Source: Crocodylus rhombifer (Eukaryota > Chordata > Crocodylia > Crocodylidae). From it: DNA of 64,000 nucleotides. The notes beneath the pieces are model-generated. The model was not told the origin of the DNA. It ran no database searches and worked only from the letters and a program-made list of their open reading frames with translations. The DNA is taken from NCBI GenBank assembly GCA_038503035.1, contig JAVSML010000032.1, forward strand, positions 682,001 through 746,000. The letters run 5' to 3'. The translations under genes were made by a program, and so were the position numbers. This document shows positions 34,932-45,000 of the stretch, piece after piece (within the stretch, counting starts at the first letter, position 1; each line of letters opens with the position of its first letter).

Positions 34932-34961
34932 TACCCTTTTCCATAGAGAATGTGAGAGAGC
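33481..34961. other. Intergenic DNA after TTC13
   Basis: Contains a (TC)n microsatellite at 34900-34931. No gene or transposon was recognised. Small open frames here look random. Confidence 0.5.
34900..34931. repeat. (TC)n microsatellite
   Basis: About 16 dinucleotide units with two interruptions (CTTTCT and a final TT). Confidence 0.9.
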
Positions 34962-34969
34962 CCCTGTAC

Positions 34970-35955
34970 CATAGGCACTGAGTACATGGGGGGCCTGGGG
35001 GCCCTGGCCCCCCTCGGGAAGAGGGTAGCATGACCATCCGTCCCTAATTGGGCAGGACAGTCCTGAAATTGGAACATCAGGTCCCAGTCTGGGGTTCCAT
35101 GTCTCCAGGACAACATTTGTCCTGGATTCCCAGTATCATGCAGGGATCCATGTTTTCCATACACTGTTGGGGGAAAACGGGGGGAAAAAGCCGGTTTCCC
35201 CTTGCAAGCTGACATAATTCCAGCCTGCAAGGGGCTGTGGAGAGCAGGATGCAAGGAGTGCCACATGCATGTGCACACATGCACATGGCCAGGAACACAG
35301 CCCCAGACCGTGGTGGAGAGCTCTCCCTGCTGCCTGCAGGTAAGTCTGGTGGGGGTGGGGAGACAGATGATCATGGGCTTCGCAATGAAGGAGGGAGTGG
35401 GGCAGGGCCTGAGCCTGGAAGTGCAGCCCAGCCAGGGCAGTGCATGGGGCCTGGGGCTGGGTCAGTGAGTGGGACAAAGCCATGGGTGGATTGTCCAGGA
35501 GGCATGGGGGCTGGCTCCCTGTCACTGCATGCATCCCCAGGGAGGGGAGCATGGTGGGGAGCTGGGCTCATGCCCCTCAGACTTGTGCACAGGGCTGGGA
35601 CAGATGTGGGCTACCTGCCATGCTACCCTCTCCTGGGAGCCCCATGCCAACTGCACTGCCATGGCAAGGTGCCCCCTTGCCGTGGCAGTGCAACTGTGTG
35701 CCTGACAGCAGCGGGGTGGCAGTGTGAAGTTGTGCCCTCCACTGCTGCCAGGTGGGCAGAGGATGCCACACAACAGCAGGTGCCATGGGGGGAGAGGAGC
35801 AGGGTGCAAAGCCCCAAGCCTGCAGTGGGCAGCCTGCATCTGCCCCTGTCCTCGACATAGGCTCTGCTCAGCTCTGCTCTTGCTGTGCTGGTGACAGTTG
35901 GGGAGGGCATCATCTTAGGGGCCCCCACCAGCAAAAATAAAAGTCGGTGCTTATG
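34970..35955. mobile_element. hAT-like element of about 1 kb, 8-bp target duplication
   Basis: The left end CATAGGCACTGAGTACA and right end CGGTGCTTATG are inverted. Flanks are CCCTGTAC (34962-34969) and CCTTGTAC (35956-35963), matching at 7 of 8. GGGGGCC-rich sub-terminal blocks occur at both ends. The interior is GC-rich and non-coding; several overlapping open frames there are composition artefacts. Confidence 0.75.
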
Positions 35956-35963
35956 CCTTGTAC

Positions 35964-37560
35964 ACAAGAAAAGAAGATCATGTGATTAAACTATTTCCCT
36001 CTCTGAATCTCTTCCTCTTCTCTCCTTCCAATCTGTTATTGAACCAAATTGTACTTTCTGTTCCACAGCAGGTATGTCTCTGCATAATGCAAATGCTGCT
36101 ATGATATCATTTTTTCACTGTATGCATGTAATTCTCACTTAATGCTCATAGAATTCCCTAAGACAGTAACTCAGTGGAAGTGTTCCTAGTCTCTGGTTTG
36201 AGATCCGTCTCCACTGAAGGGTTCTAGATGGGCTGCTCAGCTCTCGGGCAGATATTTTAATGATTTAGAAGATGTGATTGAGTCCCCACTTAGCAAAGTT
36301 CCATTTCCCTGCCTGATCTATCACTTTGCTTCCTGCTCCCTGTCCTGTGCTGCCTGCTCCATCCCTGCTCTGTTCTATGCCCGTGCGGTTTGTGGCACAA
36401 GTGGTGCTGGTTGGCCACCCCGAATTAGATTACTAGATATAATTGGGAAGTCATGTAACTTACCTTCTCCAGCCAAGAGTTGTATCAGTATAAATGGTCC
36501 AACAATAGGCTTCCTAAATAGTTCTCTCTTTCCCCCTCCCCGCTGCCATCACTCGTGCACACACACACACAAACACCCATCCAGGAAGTTGCAGAAATGG
36601 GCTGACCATTTACTAAGAGCAAAGTTTTCTGAGAGCATGTTTTCTATCCACTCCTACCTGCATACAACAGGAATGTTGTAGAGCTGGTAATTCAAGGACT
36701 AGAATTGATCTGAGGGAAGTTTATGTCTATAAAATAAGATTTTGGATCTATGTGCCTTTGAGTTGCTACACTTGAGCACCATAAACTCTAAAAATCCCCA
36801 AGAAAATCAAGAATAAAGGAAAAGTATCTCACATGGAAACTCAAGCGAATGGCATTCTTTACTTTAGTCCAGTGTAAAATTGCCAAGCACTTGGAGCAGC
36901 CATGTGTGAGATCCCTCTGATCGAACAAATCTGACCAACAATGTGTATCTAAAAGCCTCAAATGAGCATTTCATTCTCCAATGCAAAATAATAGGTTTGT
37001 GAGCTTCTGTGGTTGTTTTCAATTGTTCTGACGGCCTGTTTTGTTCTCCCTCCTGTCTGGGCAACATTTTTCCCTTCTCTATGAACTACCATATCCATTA
37101 TATGTAATAACTATAAAGTTCTCAACTATGTTTAAAAACAGTATTGGTTTCATAACACCTCCCTGAGGAAGGTTACTGTTTCCTCTCTCACAATGTGAAA
37201 TTGAAGCTCTGCACCAGTCTGAAATAGCTTCCAAATGTCCTGAGTGCAGGGAGAGGAGCAGAAGAGAAGACTTTTCCTAGTCAACTCATCCACACTGAAA
37301 CAAATACTGCTTTAAATATGTTTTTTACTCTTTTCATTTTACTCCAACTGGTTTTATGTACATTCCCTTTTCTTCAAAATAAAGTCACTCAGAAGAAAAA
37401 AATATATATTATTTGGCATGAAATGGCATATAGGTGTGGTGGCTGTCTCAGAGGAAGAGTGACACAAAGACTTGTTGCTTCTCTGGGAGTGCTACACATG
37501 ACTCATGAGGAGTGAGCTTAAGTCAGATGTTCTCAAACTAGTTTAGCAAACAGAACAGGG
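35964..37560. other. Intergenic DNA upstream of C1orf198
   Basis: TTGGCCACCCCG at 36411-36422 resembles the right end of a hAT element also seen near 58455. A (CA)n run is at 36558-36571. 37084-37195 is a copy of 38131-38230. No gene was recognised. Confidence 0.45.
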
Positions 37561-37760
37561 TTAGATGACTGGGTTAGCGCAGGATGAGTTTAAGAGGATC
37601 CTGAGCCACCAGTGTGATGTAGCTATACAACAGGCAAATGCAATCCTCGGCTCCATCAGGGGAGGCATTTCCCGTAGAGATAAGGAAGTACAAATGCCAC
37701 AGTAGGAGGCTCAACTGGAGTGTAGTGTGTACAATTCTGGTCATCCCTACTCAAACACTT
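37560..37760 (+). mobile_element. CR1 fragment
   Basis: AGGCAAATGCAATCCTCGGC, AGGGGAGGCATTTCCCGTAG and AACTGGAGTGTAGTGTGTAC follow the CR1 segment just downstream of the RT domain. Confidence 0.75.
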
Positions 37761-37770
37761 CTGTGTGTCC

Positions 37771-38490
37771 TTTTCACAGCACCTGATGAAGTGAGCTTCA
37801 GCTCACCAAAGCTTGTTTATGTATATATAGTCAAGCAGAAGGCAGGGTAGATTTGCACCTTATAGACTAACCAAAGTATGTGTGTGTATGTAGATAGATA
37901 TACTTTGGGGCATGCATGTGTGTGCGTGCATGCACGCTCACAGACACACACATGGCAGGGTAGATTAGCACCTTATATAAACTAACCAAAATGTGTGTGT
38001 GTGTATACATACTTTGGTGTTGTGTATGTATGTTATGTATATATAGGTGTGTGTGTGTGTGCGTGTGCGTGTGCACTCATATACATACACATATATGCAC
38101 ACACACCCTGCTGTGTGTGTGTATAAGTACAACCATATCCATGAAATCTATAGTTCTCAACTATGCTTAAAAACAGTGTTGGTTTCATAGCACCTCCCTG
38201 AGGAAGTTCACTATTTCCTCCTTGAGGAAGGGGGGGGGGGTGTAAACACACCACACATATAGTATACATCCACATCTGCACACACAGAAGGCAGGGTAGA
38301 TTGTACCTTACAGACTAACCGAAGTGTGTGTGTGTGCCTAGATACATACTTTGGTGTATACACACCCCTCCCCACACACATAAAACGGCAGGGTAGATTT
38401 GCACCTTCTAGGCTAACCAAAGCATGGGTGTGAGGTTATAGATATATACTTGTGTGTGTGTATATATATGTACGCATATATATATGTATA
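37771..38490. repeat. Tandem array of MITE-end units with (TG)n microsatellite
   Basis: The unit GGCAGGGTAGATT(TG)CACCTTATAGACTAACC occurs at about 37841, 37954, 38290 and 38388. Each copy is followed by AAAG-TATGTGTGTG and a variable (TG)/(CA) tract. A flanking motif GATGAAGTGAGCTTCAGCTC at 37782 belongs to the same MITE family. The array ends at the CpG island. Confidence 0.8.
38131..38230. repeat. 100-base duplicate of 37084-37195
   Basis: Shared blocks are ACCATATCCAT, AGTTCTCAACTATG, TTAAAAACAGT, TTGGTTTCATA and CACCTCCCTGAGGAAG, in the same order and orientation. I judge the identity to be roughly 85% by eye. Confidence 0.8.
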
Positions 38491-38641
38491 TAAACACACA
38501 CAGACAGGTACTGGGGGGTGCACGCCCCCACCCACACACGGGTCAGCCCGCGCCGTTCAGCCAGATGCTCCGGGGCGGGGCGGGCGGGCGGTGCCAGGCC
38601 GGGCCCCCTCCCCTCGGGGCGGGCCAGAGAGGCGGGGGGCA

Positions 38642-38664
38642 GCGGCGGCGGCGGCGGCGGCGGC
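38642..38664 (+). repeat. (GCG)7 repeat in the C1orf198 5' UTR
   Basis: Seven uninterrupted GCG units end about 25 bases before the start codon. Confidence 0.9.
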
Positions 38665-38689
38665 TCGGCCGGGGCCGGGCAATCCAGCC

Positions 38690-39037
38690 ATGGCCTCGAT
38701 GGCGGCGGCGATCGCGGCGTCGCGCACGGCGGTGCTGGGCGCCAACCGGCCGCTGGACGAGCGCGAGCGCAAGCGCTTCAGCTACTTCTCGTCGCTGAGC
38801 TCCATGGCGCGGCGCATCATGGCGGAGAAGGAGCGCGTCCGCCAGCGCTACGGGCCCGACTGGGAGCGCCTGCCGCCGCGCCAGCAGGACGCGCTGCTCG
38901 ACCGCTGCCTGGTGCAGCCGCACGTGCAGGCCCGCTACGCCGCGCACCGCGGGCCCGCGCCCGGCCCCGCACCGCCGCCCGCCTACCCGCGCCTGCGCCT
39001 CGACACCGGCCAGAAGATCGTGCGCTTCGGAGACGAG
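38690..39037 (+). CDS. C1orf198: C1orf198 exon 1
   Basis: 116 codons, [10 protein letters not shown] to RFGDE, followed by donor GTGGGC. It is very GC-rich. The insert between DRCLVQPH and GQKIVRFGD is Ala/Pro/Arg-rich (for example [14 protein letters not shown]) and is the least conserved-looking part. The frame is open upstream to an ATG at 38450, but that extension is encoded by TG-repeat and 5' UTR sequence and is not a credible start. Confidence 0.93.
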
Positions 39038-42000
39038 GTGGGCGGGGCGGGTATCGGTGTGTACTCTGGGGTGGGGGTGCTTGTATGCATGCGCACGCAC
39101 GCACTTTGGGGCCCCCTCCCCACCGAGCGTATCTGCACACGCCCCTCTCCCCTGCCTCCCAGACTGCAGAGCCCCGTGGGGAGGCGGCTGCGGGGTGGGG
39201 GGTGGGTATTGAGGCGTGGGAGGGGCAGAGGCATTGGAAGGAGGGTTGGGGGCACTGGGTGATGGCTGAGGGTCTGAGGGGAGTGGGGTGGGGAAAAGGG
39301 GAGGCCGGGGCAGGCAGGCTGTGGGGTGGGTATTGAGGCATGGCGGTGGCAGAGCCATTGGAGGACACTACTGTGGCAGAGGGTTGGGGGCACACTAGCT
39401 GCAGTGGGAGGATTGGGGGCACTGGGATCGCCGTGTGGGGCTTATGGGGGCTGGACACACTGGCTGTGGGGAGAGGAGTGGGGATGCTGGGGTTGTGGCA
39501 GAGCATCGGGGTGCGGCTTCCCTTCCCCCCTTCCCTGCCAGAATGTGCCTGTCCAGAGCTAAAGGGTAAGTTAACCGGTTATCACTACACTTATCTGGTA
39601 AAGGATTAACTGTTTAACCTTTCACAGCCCTGTTGGGAGGCAGGTGGGGCTGAAACTCAGGGGCACTGAGGGAGCGCTGGGGAGCTGGTGGGGCAGGAGG
39701 GCATTGGGGGAGTAGCCTGCAGGGTGGGTACTGGGGTGGCAGGGGCTGGCTGGGGGATGGTGACGCTGGCCATGGGGAGAGGGATGGGGATGCTGGGCTG
39801 TGGCAAAGGGGTTGGGGTTTATGGGGGAGAGGGCAGGGTATGGGGGTACTGCAGGTGGGGAGAGGGGGTTGATGGAGATGCTGGTAGGGTGGCAGGACAC
39901 TGGGGGGGGCTCATGGGATGGGGTGGGTTCCCTCCCTGCTGGAGGCCGAGGAGAGAGGGGGGCACTGGATTGTAGTAGAGGTGCTGGGGGCTGGGGATGG
40001 AGGGTACTGGGCACGGGGGAGACAAAGGGGCCCTGAGTGGACTTGTGATGGGGGTGGGGACACTGGGAGTGTGGAAGAGACAGTGGGTGTTTTGTGCATG
40101 GAGGGGTGAGCCAAGTGGGAGTGCTGGCTACCCAGGTATGAGGGAGCCAGGTGGGAGCACTGGCAAGGGGTCATTGGTGCCTCAGACTGGGGATTTGAAG
40201 AAGGGGCTGGAGCAGTCCGTAAGGCAATGTCCATGGTGCTGGGGTACAGTAGGTGCTGCCCTTCTGTTCGCCAGCATTGTACCCACTGCATGGGGTCCCT
40301 GGGAGGCAGCTGCCAGCCGTGCTTCCCTCAGCAGGCACTAACAGAAGGGCTGCTTGGCCCTGCTGCTGTCAGTTTTCTGGCACAGTTGTGACAGTCACCA
40401 ACGCCTCAAGCAGTTGTCAGGGTGTGAATATTGTGCTGTACTGAGCTTGCTTACAGTACCTCTGATTGGCCGCTTGGAGCAGCAATGGCAGGAGCCATGG
40501 CAGAGTCAGGGTATGTGGGTTCTTACCAATATGTGCATGTACATTGCAGTTGGAGGTGTGAGCGCAGCACAGCGATGAGTGCCTGAACTAAATTCTATCT
40601 AAAGTTGTGATGGTTTGGGCTTCAGCCTGGCCCATGCAAGCTGGAGGAGCACCAAGAGCCCTGAGGCCTGCCTGCTGTTTCCTGCAGCTTCCCCAGATAC
40701 ACCCTTGGTTGTCTAGTACGGTATTTGGTAGGGCTGGACAAAGGAAAATAAATGGCAGCCAAGTGAAAGTGTGATTACATTGCCTGTGTTACCCTTGGGA
40801 CTACAGACTGGTTTGTTTGCCCATGTGGCAGCATCCTTATTACCTATGGGAGCTCCACAAAGTTAGAAGTGTGCCAGTGTTTGTGCTACAATCACACCTT
40901 TTCTTTGCTGCACAGATATCCCCCATGATTAAAAATGCCTGAGCCTTACCAACACTGTGGTAACTATTCCTTTGAGTTTACAAAGGATGCTGAATGATGG
41001 AGCTGAATTTTTCTAATGTTAGGTGCAAAGTGGAGAACATTTGAGTGAAATGAGGAAGATTTTGATTAGGTAACAAGGCAAAGGAAAAGCAGGACAGCGA
41101 TAATTTAACTAGGAAAGCAGAGTAAATTATAAAGAGGATTTTATAGAAAATTAGTTTTTGTAGGTTCTTAGCTATAAAATGAGGATAATGATGCTGGCAT
41201 TCATTGTAACGTGCTTCAATAGCTAAAAGATGCGCTAGTTAATTTTTTATTATTTTATTCTGTTTAAATATGGTTATGCATTTGTGTTGTTAAAAAACGA
41301 TATATATATCAAGTACAATACAATAAAATCACACTTTGGTGTATGTGTGACCGTCTGTATAAATGTTTCAGTGGACGCCCCTCAAAGTCACTGTCCCTTA
41401 GGTTTTTTACTCAGAAGGAGGACACCCAATGTCTTCTCTTGTTTTCTTAATAGTCATACCTCTGCTTTGCAGTATGATTCTGGTGCTTTTCTTCTATAGA
41501 CCTCTTGTATTAGATCATTTTAGTGTAGAAACCAAGAGGGACAAAAGCCTTCATATTTGCCATTTAGTGAAGCAGATAGATTGCTTTCCCATAGTGAATA
41601 TGTAGCAAGTTGTCTCACTTCATTCTCCCACATTGGGCAAGGTTGCCCATTTCCATGTTCTGGCTATCACAATGACAGCTGCTGAGATGAGGTGGATATG
41701 TAGAGATTTTTGCTAATCTGTGGTTGGAAAGTTTGAGAGAGTTTGAGAAGGAAAATTTTGGGTGAAAGGGGAGGGTGTAGGATTAATTTTCAAAGTAATC
41801 AGTAGGCAAGGACTTCAGTTTCTAAAAGTAGAATCAAGGCAATGTTTATATTGAATCTCATCTTTTCCTTTTTATGCTCAATTTAAGGATAGTATAAAAT
41901 GCATTATTGAAAACATTCCAGTTTTTTTTTTTTTAGACACCTTTATAAAAGTCATGCTTGGTCTTTTCCAGTGCTAGAAGAATGCCAGGAAAAACAAGGG

Positions 42001-45000
42001 TGTGGAAAGTTAGACAGTTGAAAATACAGGTTTTTTAAGTTTTTGACGTTCTTCCCTTTAACACTAAAATGTGGCAGTACTTATAGAGAAATATAGGTGC
42101 CTTGAGTGGGGTAGTAGATTATTGAATAGGTTTCTTAGTTAAAGATTCTGCCAGAAACAATGAGGAACTTCCTCCCCCTTTATTGGGACAAATTTTGTGT
42201 ATCTTATTTTGTGTGTGTATTCATAGATTTCATAGACATTAGGGCTGGAGGGGACCCTGGAAGATCATTGAGTCCAGCCCCCCGCCTGAAGGGCAGGATA
42301 TCAGCTGGGGTCATAGGATCCCAGCAAGATAAACATCCAATTTGCTCTTGAAGGTGTTCAGTGTAGGTGCTTGAACCACCTCCAATGGCAGGCTATTCCA
42401 GACCTTGGGGGCTTGGACAGTAAAGAAATTCTTCCTTATGTCCAGACTGAAACGGTCTTGCAGTAGTTTATAACTGTTCTACCTCATCATCCCTTGGGGT
42501 GCTCTGGTGAACAAACGTTCCCCCAGATACTGGTGATCACCCCTGATAAACTTATAGGTGGCCTGAGTCTGCGCTTTTCCAGGCTAAAGAGCCCCATGGC
42601 TTTCAGTCTGTCGTCGTAAGATCTGTTTTCCTGACCTCTGATCATGCGCATGGCTCTTCTCTGGAGTCTCTCAAGCTTCTCCACATCCTTTTTGAATTGT
42701 GGAGCCCAAAACTGGACGCAGTACTCCAGCTGCGGCCTCGCCAAGGCTGAGTACAAGGGGAGAATGACGTCCCGGGATTTGCTGGAGAAGCATCTATGGA
42801 TGCAAGCCAACGTTTTGGTCGCTTTGCTAGCTGCAGCATCGCATTGCAGGCTCATGTTCATCTTGTGGTCAATGACAACCCCCAAGTCTCTTCCGTAGTG
42901 CTAGCCAGTGTAGCACTGCCAAGCCTATAGACATGCTGCAGGTTTTTCCTCCCAAGGTGGAGAACTTTGCATTTTTCAGTGTTAAACACCTTCAGGTTCT
43001 CATCCGCCCATTTGCTGAGCAGGTCAGCTTGGATCACCCTCCTGTTTTCTGGTGTGGATGCTTTGTCCAAAGTGTGGTGTCATCGGTGAACTTGGCCAGT
43101 CCAGTTCTGACTCCAATGTCCACATCGTTAATGAAGCTGTTGAACAATATGGGTCCAAGGACAGAGCCTTGGAGGACCCCACTGGTCACAGGGCACCATG
43201 ACGATTGATTTCCGTCAATTACTACCCTCTGGGTCCAACCACAGAGCCAATTTCCCAGCCAGCGGATCATGATGGACCCATGTGGTGGACTTTCATGCGG
43301 TGGTTTTCAAACTGTGGTCCACAAACCCCTGGTAATCTACAGGTTGACACTAAAACAGCATTTCTCAACCTGTGGGTTGCAACCCAAAAGTGTGTCACAA
43401 GAAATTGATCAAAAATGGAGCTCCAGCCTGCAAGGGGCTTTTATACAGTTTTCAAAAATGTTTTTTAAAAGTCCCCAGCCATGAAAACACTGTATAACAT
43501 CAATATCATTCATTATCCTGGCTTAATTTCTTAAGGCTGACTACTGTCAAATGAATACTAGTGCCTAGTTTTTCTAGTCACATGGCAAATTAATTTGTTT
43601 CCGAATCTGTTTAATTTGAAGTGAATAGAGCCTGTATTACCCCCGTACTGACATCCAGACATACAGTTTGTAAGCATTACCTAAATTGCTTTGATGATGA
43701 TCATTGCATTTCAGAGAAGGCTCCTCCCTGTAAGGAAAGAGTCAGATTATGCAAATTAAGTACGTGAAGTTTAGGGATGTATGTTTAACTTGAGTCTCAC
43801 TTAGAGCTAATGGAAATCCTAAATAACTATTCTTGAATAAGACCACAGCTATTTTTTTGAAGGCGGTGGGGAACAGTTGCAGATGTGGGTATGTAGACAC
43901 TTCTCCCCCACTCAACTCACCTAAATTTAGGACTAGTGTGGAGGGATTTTAGCTCACTCTCTCTGCAGCCTACTTGCTTTGCTTTCAAATTTTCAGATGA
44001 CAACAGCTTTGTGTTCTGAGTGGTCTTGGGGCCAGAAGTCTAGGAAATGTTTTTCTCTCATTATTTGACAGAAAGCAGCTAACATTCAAACAATATTGTT
44101 CCTCTTCTTTGCATACCCATTAACTGACTGTAAACATGGCTGATCAAATCACCGAACGTAGCATCTACATCAACTGATTTCCTTCTCGACTTCCAAACTG
44201 AGGTTTATATAAACTCTCTTTCTGAGCGCGAGGTTCCATTCTCTTTTGGCATTCTCCAGTTCTGTTTTAATCTTCCAACTGCACTACTTGGCCTTAGAGG
44301 CTTTTCCTGGCTCATTGTCATGTAGCTTCCTTGCCCAGCCTCTCTTTCTGGCATCAAGACTAATTCCTGGAGTTCTGCCCCGGCTCCTTAATTGCTGCTG
44401 CTTCTCCTTCTGCTACAGAGCCATTCGGACTGTTTCAGTTTTCGTGTGTCAGTTCAGCTTTCCAGACCTGTGAATGTCGTGCTTATTGGGCATCCTACTA
44501 CTTTGTTGTCTCCTGACCTGGCAGTTTGTTTAACTGTATTACTTTGACAGCACAAGACAAAACGCTGTTTCACATCTGACACTTTTCCTTCTTTTGGTCT
44601 GTTTCTCCTGCTTCCTAAATAGGCATAAAAAGAAGGGTTGGTTTTCTTCCATTTAGCAGTTAAAATACTTGAAGATTACAGTTAGATGCAGAAGGAAAGA
44701 ACAGTATGTGCACAACTTTTCCAGTCATCCTGTGTGCACACATGCATGTTGAATATGAAAACCTTACTGTTTTAGTAACTGCATGCTGTAATTTTGCCTC
44801 TTGAACATTTTCTCAGATGATGATTTAATGCAATAGCTTCATCTTGTATCAGAGGATTTTAATGTCTTTTTAATGGGAAAACAGCATTCTTTAAGCAACT
44901 GAAGAAGGAAAACTCACTCTTTATAATTTCTAAATTTAGTCTCCCTTTTAATTGTAGTCCCTATATTTCATTTAAATTTCAGTAAGGTCTCCATTATCAT

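Larger units (their letters stand above)
38520..39060 (+). promoter_or_regulatory. CpG island and promoter region of C1orf198
   Basis: GC-rich, CpG-dense sequence appears abruptly in AT-rich surroundings and covers exon 1. Sp1-like GGGGCGGGGC is at about 38572-38582 and a GGGGCGGGCC box is near 38616. I see no TATA box. A (GCG)7 run at 38642-38664 lies just before the start codon. The island is directly downstream of a (TG)n-rich array. Confidence 0.8.

Noticed and set aside
35077..35967. Cluster of overlapping ORFs on both strands, up to 207 codons
   Set aside because: They are composition artefacts inside the 34970-35955 element.
38450..38689. In-frame ATG and 80-codon N-terminal extension of C1orf198
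   Set aside because: It is translated from TG-repeat and GC-rich 5' UTR sequence. The homologue starts at MASMAAA, in a good Kozak context.
38543..39506. Long antisense and alternative-frame ORFs (over 200 codons) across C1orf198 exon 1
   Set aside because: GC-rich DNA has few stop codons. These are shadows of the real exon and of the G-rich repeat.
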